The position numbers and the translations under genes were made by a program. The notes beneath the pieces are model-generated. The model did no database searches, was not told the origin of the DNA, and saw nothing but the letters and a program-made list of their open reading frames with translations. From Flavobacteriales bacterium (GTDB lineage: Bacteria > Bacteroidota > Bacteroidia > Flavobacteriales_F > PHOS-HE28), in the NCBI GenBank assembly GCA_016717225.1, contig JADKGB010000009.1, forward strand, positions 83,667-147,666: DNA of 64,000 bases, read 5' to 3'. Below are positions 8,376 to 16,352 of the stretch, one piece after another; within the stretch, counting starts at the first letter, position 1, and every line of letters begins with the position of its first letter.

Positions 8376-11300
8376 TCAATTGAGCTTGTGGGCCAGTACG
8401 ACCGTCTCACGGAATTTCTCCACGTTCCCGCTGAGGTCGAACGCTTCAAAATACACCACATAAGGGCCCATGCGCGCCAGATCACCAGTTTCCATAATGC
8501 CATTCCAGCTGACAGCGCCAGAGGTTCCGAGCAACTCGTTGTCCATGAGTTTTATGACCTCCCTGCCGGCCACATCGAAAACGATCATTGTGCCTGTGAA
8601 GCCGGGTTGGTTCAGGCGATATGCCAAGGTCAGCAGATCCTGGTAGCCATCGTTATCCGGGGAAAAGATCTTCGGATCTATGGTGAGTTCACCGCTTGGG
8701 TCGGGGGTTTCGGAGTATTGTGAGTTCTTATAGCCAGGAGTCGCATAACCAACGGACTGTGCGGCGCTATGCCAGTTGGTGAACTCGTCCGTTGGGCGGT
8801 TCGGGTCGACGCGTTCCAAGCTCACCCCATCGGTGCTGTTCAGCAATTCGAAATGCAAGGCATCGTCATAGGCGAAACGATCCAGCACATTGCCCAGGGG
8901 ATCCTGCAGAACCACAACGCCCGCGCCGTTATTGTAACTCGGCAATCCTGTTTCGATGAAGCGGTCCGTTCGGCTCAATGGATACTCGCTGGCGATATTG
9001 GCACTGCTCTCACTGATGAGCGCATATTGACCCGGAAGCAGAAGCTGCGCAGTGGTCGTGATCGGTGTTGCGTTGTCGATGATCCCGTCGGTTTCGTTCG
9101 CGAGATCCCAATTCCCCAGGCTCAACACTTTGGTACTTCGGTTGTACAACTCGACGAAGTCGCTACCAGTTCCACGTGGGTCATAAAGCACTTCGTTGAT
9201 CACAACATCGCCTGCCAACGCTGGCTCAGGTAAAGCGAAGGTGAACGTATTCGTATTGCCGATGAGGTTGCCCGGACAATCGGAGACACCCACAACGGTG
9301 ATCACATAAAGCTGGCCTACAGGCAAGGACTGCCCTAAGCTGAGTTGCACGTTCGTAGGGTCGATCACATCAACCTGCGTTACGGTTAGTACAGGATCGA
9401 ACGTGTAAACTCCAATGCTCAAACTGGCGGCATTCATCGGCTCATCGAACACCAATTGGATCACCGTGCTGCTGTTCACGAAAACATTCGTCAGGGCTGG
9501 CGCTTGTGTGTCGGGCGTTAGGTCATGTGCGGAATTCTGCGTTCCAGGTGTACCTCCGTTCGACGCGGTTGAAGCCCTCCAATTATTGACGCTACTGCAC
9601 GGAGTGAACGGATCTTTCTGCTCCATTGTCCAGCCTCCATCGGCCTTCGCTACATCGTGGTACCAGTCCAACGTGTAGTTCGCCTCATCGATCAATACGC
9701 CGTTCGGATCGTGCAACTTGAGCGAGTCAGAATCGTTGTTCAACGACGGAAATGACCCCACCGGGATCTTCCTGTTCACAAAGAAGAACGCAGTGGTATC
9801 AGCATCATCCATGATCACACCGTATTGCCCCGGACCAAGTATCACAGAGGGTAGCACAGTCTGTGAACCGGCATCGCCGAAGGTCCAACCTCCCAGATCA
9901 TAGATCTGATCCGTGCTTGCGTTGAACACCTCCACGAATTCGACACCCGGTAGCCCGATCTGCGGTGATGGATCGGGGAAGATCTCGTTGATCACCACCG
10001 AACGGAATGTGGGTACGTCGGGAATGAAGTAGAGGAAATTCCTCACGATCGTCGGAGCGACGTTTCCAACACAATCGGAGACACCCGTGATGGTGATCGT
10101 ATAGGATTGGTCGAGGGTCAATGCTGGAGCCAACGACAGAAGAACACGTGAATCCCCCGTAGGCTGTGCAAGGGTTATCGCGATGGGAGGGTTCAACGTA
10201 TAGCTCGCGGTAGCCAAGCTGGCGGAGTTCATGGTTTCGTTGAATACCAACTCGAGTTGCGTATCGCTGTTGATAATAACGGATAAGAGCGAAGGAGCAG
10301 TTACATCCGGGACTATGGCGAAAACGCTGTTCTCCGCACCTGGTGTTCCGCCTTGTGGATCGTTGCACGCCGTCCAGTTCGTCGCATTGCTGCACGGTGT
10401 GGTTGGGTCGATCCGTTCCAAGCTCCAACCACCCACGGCTTTCGCCGCATCGTTGTACCAGCCTAACTCGTAGGATACAGCGTCGATCACTGTGGAATTC
10501 TCATTCGCAAGTTCAAGCGGATCACCATCGTTGTTCAGTGAAGGGAATGTTGGTATGCTCACAACCGTGCCGAAGCCCGTGAAAAATGCAGCGTTGACAT
10601 CATCCGTGAGAATGGCGTATCCGCCGGGGGGCAGAGCGACGCTGGGCAAAGTGCCTGTGCTGCTGCCATCGCTTATTGTCCAGTTCGCCAGGTCGAATGT
10701 TTTAGTGGTTGTGGCGTTGTATATCTCGATGAATTCCGCATCAGGGATCCCAATGGCGGGTGTGGGATCAGGCATCAACTCGTTCATGACCACCTCGCCG
10801 GGCAACGCTATGTCCGGTATGAAATACAATACCTCTGTCGATTCGTTCACGCAGGGGTTCGCTGCAGGGTCTTCCACTCCGTTCACCGCAATGGTGTAGG
10901 TGTTACCGCTCTGCATCGCCAATGACAAAGTAATGTGCACGAGCGCGAGATCGGTCAGATCCCGAACCACCGCAGCCGCACTATTGAATGGTGTGATGTT
11001 GTAATTGTTCTCGTCCTCGGCAGTGGTCTGGTCCACCGGCTCGCTGAATAGAACATCGATCTCCGTGCTGGATATGATCGTTGCGTTCACAATGGATGGG
11101 GGCGTGATGTCAAGCAGAAGAGGCCCCACCGCGAAATCGTCGAAGTAGTGGTTGTTCACCGCACCAGCCAGCGTGCTTTGTTCAATGCGCATTCCGAAAT
11201 GCGTACAGGAGGTGTATGTGGCATCTACCGTTTGGCCGGCGGTTGAGAACGTGCCCAATGCTCCATCATCGTAGAGAAGGGTCCACGTGTTGTCCGCTTG

Positions 11301-11774
11301 ACGTTTCACTTCTATCCTGAACGGATTATTGGTACTGCTGTTGACGATGCCATCCGGACTAACGATCAATGACGTGTTCACGCCAGCATCGCTTCGGAAC
11401 AACTCGATCCGATCCGTCGTTCCACCCATACGCACGAAGTACCCGTCCACGCCGCTTTGCAGATCGGCCGCGCTGCTCATCAAATACACATCCGCGTAGT
11501 TGGCGCCACTGGTCGAGAACTTCAAGTTGATGAAGTAGTCCCATTGTGCATTGGTGGCCTGTGTGCTTGGCGTACTCAGGTAATAATTCGCAGCACCCGG
11601 GCTGTTGCTGCGCAATTGACCTGTGGCAACAGTAAAAAGAGCATCAGAGCCGCTCCAGGTGGGGTTCAGATTGAAGTCCCCATCATCGAAAAGATCATTG
11701 ACCTGGGCGGAAACGAGGCCGCCCATGATCAGCGATGATGCCGCTAGCACAAGGCGTTGGAGGTCTTTGCACAT
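8376..11774 (-). CDS. Giant surface protein with three lamin-tail domains
   Basis: 1132 residues with an N-terminal signal segment ending near LVSAQ. Residues about 25-215 look like a concanavalin-like lectin/glucanase fold. Then Ig-like (SbsA-type) modules alternate with three lamin-tail domains beginning near residues 328, 595 and 856 (VVMNELMPDPTP, SVVINEIFPDPSP, DVVINEVLYDPRG). Copies 1 and 2 are closely similar, including FPSLNND and GGTPG ends. The C-terminus from about 1030 (KIFSPDNDGYQD, then FDVAGREVIKL) is a FlgD-like/T9SS-type end module. Such proteins are exported across the outer membrane and may adhere or bind polymers. It has its own divergent promoter region shared with asd. 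Confidence 0.88.
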   Translation of the reverse strand: MCKDLQRLVLAASSLIMGGLVSAQVNDLFDDGDFNLNPTWSGSDALFTVATGQLRSNSPGAANYYLSTPSTQATNAQWDYFINLKFSTSGANYADVYLMSSAADLQSGVDGYFVRMGGTTDRIELFRSDAGVNTSLIVSPDGIVNSSTNNPFRIEVKRQADNTWTLLYDDGALGTFSTAGQTVDATYTSCTHFGMRIEQSTLAGAVNNHYFDDFAVGPLLLDITPPSIVNATIISSTEIDVLFSEPVDQTTAEDENNYNITPFNSAAAVVRDLTDLALVHITLSLAMQSGNTYTIAVNGVEDPAANPCVNESTEVLYFIPDIALPGEVVMNELMPDPTPAIGIPDAEFIEIYNATTTKTFDLANWTISDGSSTGTLPSVALPPGGYAILTDDVNAAFFTGFGTVVSIPTFPSLNNDGDPLELANENSTVIDAVSYELGWYNDAAKAVGGWSLERIDPTTPCSNATNWTACNDPQGGTPGAENSVFAIVPDVTAPSLLSVIINSDTQLELVFNETMNSASLATASYTLNPPIAITLAQPTGDSRVLLSLAPALTLDQSYTITITGVSDCVGNVAPTIVRNFLYFIPDVPTFRSVVINEIFPDPSPQIGLPGVEFVEVFNASTDQIYDLGGWTFGDAGSQTVLPSVILGPGQYGVIMDDADTTAFFFVNRKIPVGSFPSLNNDSDSLKLHDPNGVLIDEANYTLDWYHDVAKADGGWTMEQKDPFTPCSSVNNWRASTASNGGTPGTQNSAHDLTPDTQAPALTNVFVNSSTVIQLVFDEPMNAASLSIGVYTFDPVLTVTQVDVIDPTNVQLSLGQSLPVGQLYVITVVGVSDCPGNLIGNTNTFTFALPEPALAGDVVINEVLYDPRGTGSDFVELYNRSTKVLSLGNWDLANETDGIIDNATPITTTAQLLLPGQYALISESSANIASEYPLSRTDRFIETGLPSYNNGAGVVVLQDPLGNVLDRFAYDDALHFELLNSTDGVSLERVDPNRPTDEFTNWHSAAQSVGYATPGYKNSQYSETPDPSGELTIDPKIFSPDNDGYQDLLTLAYRLNQPGFTGTMIVFDVAGREVIKLMDNELLGTSGAVSWNGIMETGDLARMGPYVVYFEAFDLSGNVEKFRETVVLAHKLN

Positions 11775-11799
11775 TGGATCAGTACGGAGGGAAAGGTAG

Positions 11800-11807
11800 T
11801 AGTTTCG
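11800..11807 (+). promoter_or_regulatory. Putative -7 box for asd (TAGTTTCG)
   Basis: TAGTTTCG fits TAnnTTYG and ends 27 bases before the asd start. Immediately beside it, on the minus strand at 11791-11798, lies TACCTTTC, a near match pointing at the lamin-tail gene. The 60-base gap therefore seems to hold two back-to-back promoters. Confidence 0.4.
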
Positions 11808-11834
11808 GCCGCCTATCCTCCTTAACGAACGTAC

Positions 11835-12839
11835 ATGAAAGTCGCAGTAGTTGGAGCTACCGGTCTGGTTGGTGGCGTTATGTTGAAAGTTCTCGAGGAG
11901 CGCGATTTCCCAATGGATGAACTGCTCCCGGTGGCGAGCGAGCGCAGCGCTGGCAGGACGATCTGGTTCAAAAGGAAAGAAATTGGAGTGATCGGTATGG
12001 AAGCGGCCGTCGCTCTTCGACCGGACATAGCTCTATTCTCCGCCGGAGGAAGTACATCGCTTGAATGGGCGCCTCGTTTCGCTGAAGCAGGAAGCACGGT
12101 GATCGACAACAGCAGTGCGTGGCGGATGCATCCCGATAAGAAGCTCGTGGTGCCGGAGATCAATGGGCATTTGCTCACAGCGGAGGACAGGATCATCGCG
12201 AACCCGAACTGTAGTACGATCCAATTGGTGATGGCGCTTGCGCCGTTGCACAAGGCCTACGGTGTGCAGCGCGTCGTTGTCTCTACCTACCAGAGCGTGA
12301 CCGGTACAGGAATGAAAGCGGTACAGCAAATGGAAAACGAACGCGAAGGTGTCGCCGGTGAAATGGCCTACCCGTTCCTCATCGACCGGAATGTGATCCC
12401 GCGATGCGATGTCTTTTTGGATAACGACTATACCAAGGAGGAAATGAAGTTGGTACACGAAACGAAGAAGATCCTCGATCCCAACATCAGGGTGACCGCG
12501 ACTGCGGTGCGTGTTCCTGTAACAGGTGGGCACAGCGAAGCGGTGAATGTTGAATTCGCGAGAGACTTTGATATCAGCGATGTGAAACGCTTGCTGCGTG
12601 ACTCACCTGGGCTGAAGTTGTTGGACAACCCATTGAAGGACGAATACCCTATGCCAATGCTTGCGAATGGCCGTGATGAAGTGTTCGTGGGCCGCGTGCG
12701 GTACGATGAAACGCAACCACGCACGCTGAATATGTGGGTCGTGGCAGATAACCTGCGGAAAGGTGCGGCCACGAACGCGGTGCAGATAGCTGAGCTGTTG
12801 ATCGCCAAAGGCCTGTTGAGGTCGGCGCAGGTGTTGTAA
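11835..12839 (+). CDS. asd: Aspartate-semialdehyde dehydrogenase
   Basis: Reduces aspartyl phosphate to aspartate semialdehyde with NADPH, feeding lysine/diaminopimelate, threonine and methionine synthesis. The 334-residue protein begins with the Rossmann motif VAVVGATGLVGGVMLKVLEE, carries the catalytic cysteine in IANPNCSTIQLVM and the active-site histidine region in RVPVTGGHSEAVNVEF. Length matches the family. The ATG at 11835 immediately precedes the nucleotide-binding strand, as expected. It is a single-gene plus-strand unit facing the minus-strand membrane protein ending at 13000. Confidence 0.96.
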   Translation: MKVAVVGATGLVGGVMLKVLEERDFPMDELLPVASERSAGRTIWFKRKEIGVIGMEAAVALRPDIALFSAGGSTSLEWAPRFAEAGSTVIDNSSAWRMHPDKKLVVPEINGHLLTAEDRIIANPNCSTIQLVMALAPLHKAYGVQRVVVSTYQSVTGTGMKAVQQMENEREGVAGEMAYPFLIDRNVIPRCDVFLDNDYTKEEMKLVHETKKILDPNIRVTATAVRVPVTGGHSEAVNVEFARDFDISDVKRLLRDSPGLKLLDNPLKDEYPMPMLANGRDEVFVGRVRYDETQPRTLNMWVVADNLRKGAATNAVQIAELLIAKGLLRSAQVL

Positions 12840-12904
12840 CGAGGCCTGGGGCTCTCCTTTGGATCGTAGGCTATTCCGGTCTCAACCGTGCGCTTCCTTT
12901 TCTG

Positions 12905-12926
12905 GTGGGCCAGTATTTCGGCCCAC
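12905..12926. other. Hairpin between convergent genes
   Basis: GTGGGCC and GGCCCAC flank an 8-base loop, midway between the asd stop and the converging gene at 13000. There is no T run on either side, so a terminator role is possible but weakly supported. Confidence 0.3.
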
Positions 12927-12999
12927 ATCCTAGTCTCGTGGAGTAGTTGGAGCAGACCTGCGAACCTCTAGGAACTGGACGAGCCTCCGCAACGAATGT

Positions 13000-14628
13000 T
13001 CAAGGGGCGTTCACATGCCACACACGATACGTGTCGTTCTCATGTATCATGTGCGCGCGGCCGGGCGGAACAAAGTCGCCACGTTGCTTCCCGGCGATGA
13101 CAAACAGCTCTCCGCCCAAAGCAGGATCCAGGATCTTGCCTTCGAAATACGCCTCTTGACCTTCACACCTGATCTCCGTTGCCATATCATCCATGGAATG
13201 GCCGCAGAAACTCCGGAATCTGGTGTAAACTGAAGTGGCATAACCAAGTTTTGGCGTTTCACAGACCACCAACACCCGCTGCGCATCAGTTCGCTCCAAT
13301 GCAGCCATGGCATCGTAGTCATCTTTCTGGAGCCACATGCCTGCATATTTCGAATGAAGCTGTGACCCGCTCGCTACAGTGAAGAATGAAATATTGTCCG
13401 ACAATAGGAAAAGCACCGCTCCCGCTGCTGCAACTCGGCGGAACCGGAAACTTCGGTTGCTCAACCAAGGCCAGGCAGTGTAAAAGAGCCAAGGTGCCCC
13501 CAACAGGAACAACGCGCTCCAGAGGTAGCCACGTGTAAAATGAGCGGGTTGAAGTGGTGGCGAGATAACGAGTTCGTTGTTCTCCAACGCGAAACAAGCC
13601 AAGGCCATCATGGAAAACAGTCGGAACGATGGGTCTTTCCACAACCTCGCAGGACCCTTGCCGAGCTTCACTCTTGCCAGGACAAAACCCAGTACGAGCA
13701 GGTATGCGCAAACAGAAGAATACCACGCGACGTTGTAATTGAGGCGCAAGGAGTCCGCCAGATTCGGGTTCGCGTTCTTGGGTACCCATTCCAGAACGTA
13801 CCATGCATAGGGCACGATCGCCGCGATCAAGGATATTGGGAACCACACAGGTACGATCGTGGGGCGCACCAGCACGAGTTCAGCAACCGACCATGCGATC
13901 AAAATGCCGGTAAGCTGCACCCCGGAAAACGGGTGGCACCAGATGAGCATAACGGTTAATAGCAGCGTGATGAAGTAGCGCTGTTTAAGCAGGCACAAGA
14001 GTGCGGTGAAGACAACGGCATGGTAAAATGCTTCGTTAGGGACGATCTGGTTGCGGCCCAGATTCATGCTCCACCAACCCGAGCAAGGGTCAATACACAT
14101 AGCCTGCTTCAATAGGTCTGCACCGTGGTACCCATTTGTCCATGCTACAACGGCACCAACCAAGGAAAGCACGCCACCGCCCCATACGAAAACCAGCTGC
14201 CCAACGCGCCTACTTGTCCCCTTCAGCGGAACCACATGGTCGAACAAAGCCATGAAAACGCGAATGCCGAGCAAGGTGAACACCAACCCATAGACAACGA
14301 ACAGGATCCCCGGATCCGCCCCGGAAACACGCCATACCACTGAAAGTGCTAGCAGGTGCAGCTGGACGACCGCGGGCTTCTCATCATATGATGGAGTAGA
14401 AGGTTGGGCGTATAGAAGTCCAGCATGTTGGCCATCGATAAACTCACGGGCACTCGCCATATATTCTGCCTGATCCTTCTGGACGAAGCCGGTTCCAATA
14501 TGGGTCGGGTCCAAAAGCTCAGCAGCGAAATGGGCTGCATAGAAAAGGAAGATCGGCAGTGCCAGGAGGAAGGCGAACCCCCAGTCCCGCCATGGTCTTC
14601 GATCCCGTGTTTCCACCTGAATGATCAA
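13000..14628 (-). CDS. Polytopic membrane protein, GT-C-like, function unknown
   Basis: 542 residues with about ten hydrophobic helices, the first at residues 17-38 (FAFLLALPIFLFYAAHFAAE). A loop after it has FVQKDQAEYMASAREF, which recalls the acidic first loop of GT-C glycosyltransferases. The C-terminal 110 residues are soluble and include RVLVVCETPKLGYATS. It starts 12 bases after the lspA stop on the same strand, so it is probably transcribed with ileS-dksA-lspA, although nothing shows a shared role. I do not recognise a specific family; a lipid-linked sugar transferase is one option. Confidence 0.75.
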   Translation of the reverse strand: MIIQVETRDRRPWRDWGFAFLLALPIFLFYAAHFAAELLDPTHIGTGFVQKDQAEYMASAREFIDGQHAGLLYAQPSTPSYDEKPAVVQLHLLALSVVWRVSGADPGILFVVYGLVFTLLGIRVFMALFDHVVPLKGTSRRVGQLVFVWGGGVLSLVGAVVAWTNGYHGADLLKQAMCIDPCSGWWSMNLGRNQIVPNEAFYHAVVFTALLCLLKQRYFITLLLTVMLIWCHPFSGVQLTGILIAWSVAELVLVRPTIVPVWFPISLIAAIVPYAWYVLEWVPKNANPNLADSLRLNYNVAWYSSVCAYLLVLGFVLARVKLGKGPARLWKDPSFRLFSMMALACFALENNELVISPPLQPAHFTRGYLWSALFLLGAPWLFYTAWPWLSNRSFRFRRVAAAGAVLFLLSDNISFFTVASGSQLHSKYAGMWLQKDDYDAMAALERTDAQRVLVVCETPKLGYATSVYTRFRSFCGHSMDDMATEIRCEGQEAYFEGKILDPALGGELFVIAGKQRGDFVPPGRAHMIHENDTYRVWHVNAP

Positions 14629-14640
14629 AAGGAGGAGGTT

Positions 14641-15312
14641 CTAACTTTCAGGCTCCAATATCGCACCTTCTGTGACGGTAGGTGTCGTTGATCCCAAAGA
14701 GGAGTCTTCTTTCGGCTTCCGTTGCACCAGTACCATCATCGCAACACCCACGCTGATGGCCGCGTCGGCAACGTTGAACACTGGACGGAAAAACTCGAAC
14801 GATTCTCCTCCCCAGATCGGAAGCCATTCGGGGAATCGACCTTGCCACAGCGGGAAGTAGAACATATCCACTACGGCACCGTGCAGGAACGGCGCGTAAC
14901 CTCCTTCTGGAGAAAAGAGCGAAGCCACGTTCCGGGCAACGGGGTCACTACCATTGAAGATCAAGCCATAGAATGCACTATCGATGATATTCCCAAGCGC
15001 GCCAGCAAAAATGAGCGCGAGGCTGGTGATCATCCACTTGTCGCGTTGTTGGTGGATGATGTTCCGCAGAATGAAGCCGATCGCTATGACCGCGACAATA
15101 CGGAACAGTGTGAGCAGAAGCTTGCCGGTTTCGCCGCCGAACTCAAGCCCGAAGGCCATGCCCTTGTTCTCTACGAATTGCAGATATCCCTTTGTGCTTT
15201 CCGCCCCGAACAGTGGCACGTACTCGCCAATGAAGAAATGGGTCTTCACCCAGATCTTCAAAGTCTGATCGGCCGCAAGGACCAATACGATGACGAGCAA
15301 CGCGCGTTTCAA
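14641..15312 (-). CDS. lspA: Lipoprotein signal peptidase
   Basis: Inner-membrane aspartyl protease that removes signal peptides from diacylglyceryl prolipoproteins. Four hydrophobic helices are visible, and the two catalytic aspartates lie in GALGNIIDSAFYG and FNVADAAISVGV, with VVDMFYFPLW between them. At 223 residues it is longer than the 160-170 of the E. coli enzyme, owing to an insert around residues 115-145 and a polar tail; extended LspA forms are common in Bacteroidota. It lies 25 bases after the dksA-like gene and 12 before the membrane protein. Confidence 0.93.
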   Translation of the reverse strand: MKRALLVIVLVLAADQTLKIWVKTHFFIGEYVPLFGAESTKGYLQFVENKGMAFGLEFGGETGKLLLTLFRIVAVIAIGFILRNIIHQQRDKWMITSLALIFAGALGNIIDSAFYGLIFNGSDPVARNVASLFSPEGGYAPFLHGAVVDMFYFPLWQGRFPEWLPIWGGESFEFFRPVFNVADAAISVGVAMMVLVQRKPKEDSSLGSTTPTVTEGAILEPES

Positions 15313-15337
15313 AGCCTTGACGCAAAAGGCACCAAGC

Positions 15338-16303
15338 TCAATTGCTCATTTGCTGCTTGGCCTCTATGCTCAACGTGGCATGGGGAACCAAACGCAAGCG
15401 CTCTTTGCTGATCAACCGACCCGTAACACGGCAAATGCCATAGGTCTTGTTACGAATGCGCAACAGAGCATCCTCCAGGTGCTTGATGAATTTCTCCTGA
15501 CGGCCTGCCAGCTGCGCGGTTTCTTCGCGGCTCAACGTCTCACTACCGTCCTCGATCATTTTGAACGAAGGACTTGTGTCCTCTGTGCCGTTGTTGTCGT
15601 TGTTGGCCAACGTCTGCTTCAGCAAGTCGTAATCTTTTCGCGCCTCATCCAATTTCGCATTGATGATGCCACGGAATTCATCGAGTTCTGAATCGTTGTA
15701 GCGCTCCTTGCCGATCGCTTCAAGTGTGCTCACTTGTTTCTTCACCATCGGCGCCGACCGGTGGATGATGGGTGCTGACGTTTGCGTAACCAATGGCTTG
15801 CTGTTCGCCTTGGCGATATCGGCCTTCTTCTCCTTCTTCTCTTTCTTCACAGGTGCTTTGGCCACAGGCTTGGGAGCAGGGGCTGGTTTTTCCGCAGGTG
15901 CTTTGGCGGTAACGGGTTTGGCCGCAACTGGTTTTGGGGCAGGTGCAGGCTTGGATTTGACGGGGGTAACTGCCTTCGCAGGGACCTTGGCAACAGGTGC
16001 TTTTTTGGCAACTGCCTTCGGCACAGGCTTTACGGCCACTTTCTTTTTCGCAGGTGCAGTTTTTTTCGCCACTGCTTTTTTCACCGGGGCTTTGGCGAGG
16101 CTTTTCTTCACAGGTTTCGCTGCCTTTTTCGCGGTTGCTGGTTTGGCTTTTACGACCTTTTTCGCAACGGCCTTTTTTGCCGCGGGCTTCTTCGTCGCGG
16201 TCTTTTTCACCGGAGATGCTTTCTTGGCAGGCTTGATAGCTTTCTTGGGCGCGGTCTTTTTTACCGGCTTAGCGGCCTTCTTGGGTGCTGGTTTCTTCGC
16301 CAT
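15338..16303 (-). CDS. DksA/TraR-family protein with histone-like N-terminus
   Basis: 321 residues in two parts. Residues 1-170 are nearly all K, A, P, V and T in histone H1-like repeats (for example KKPAPKKAAKPVKK). Residues about 200-321 form a DksA-like coiled coil (EFRGIINAKLDEARKDYDLL) and a C-terminal globule: YGICRVTGRLISKERLRLVP, PHATLSIEAK. The four zinc cysteines of DksA are reduced to one. DksA proteins reach into the RNA polymerase secondary channel to adjust transcription. The basic arm could tether this one to DNA or ribosomes; that is inference. It lies between ileS and lspA, an order I know from other Bacteroidota. Confidence 0.88.
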   Translation of the reverse strand: MAKKPAPKKAAKPVKKTAPKKAIKPAKKASPVKKTATKKPAAKKAVAKKVVKAKPATAKKAAKPVKKSLAKAPVKKAVAKKTAPAKKKVAVKPVPKAVAKKAPVAKVPAKAVTPVKSKPAPAPKPVAAKPVTAKAPAEKPAPAPKPVAKAPVKKEKKEKKADIAKANSKPLVTQTSAPIIHRSAPMVKKQVSTLEAIGKERYNDSELDEFRGIINAKLDEARKDYDLLKQTLANNDNNGTEDTSPSFKMIEDGSETLSREETAQLAGRQEKFIKHLEDALLRIRNKTYGICRVTGRLISKERLRLVPHATLSIEAKQQMSN

Positions 16304-16330
16304 GGCAATACCCTTTTTTTAAATGAGCCG

Positions 16331-16338
16331 CGAATATA
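16331..16338 (-). promoter_or_regulatory. Putative -7 box for the dksA-like gene
   Basis: Minus-strand TATATTCG matches TAnnTTYG. It lies 27 bases before the dksA-like start, in the 49-base gap after ileS. This suggests dksA-lspA can be transcribed separately from ileS. Confidence 0.4.
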
Positions 16339-16352
16339 GACGGATCCGCGCG

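Noticed and set aside
7124..8383. 419-residue plus-strand open frame across the GabT-like gene
   Set aside because: Antisense to an intact aminotransferase with all its motifs.
15338..16303. DNA-level tandem repeats in the DksA-like arm as a possible non-coding repeat array
   Set aside because: The repetition follows codons for K, A and P with no fixed unit length and stays in frame, so it is coding low complexity.
15708..16322. Plus-strand frame rich in F, A and G that looks like a membrane protein
   Set aside because: It is the reverse of the lysine/alanine-rich DksA-like arm; the AAG and GCC codons read backwards give hydrophobic codons.
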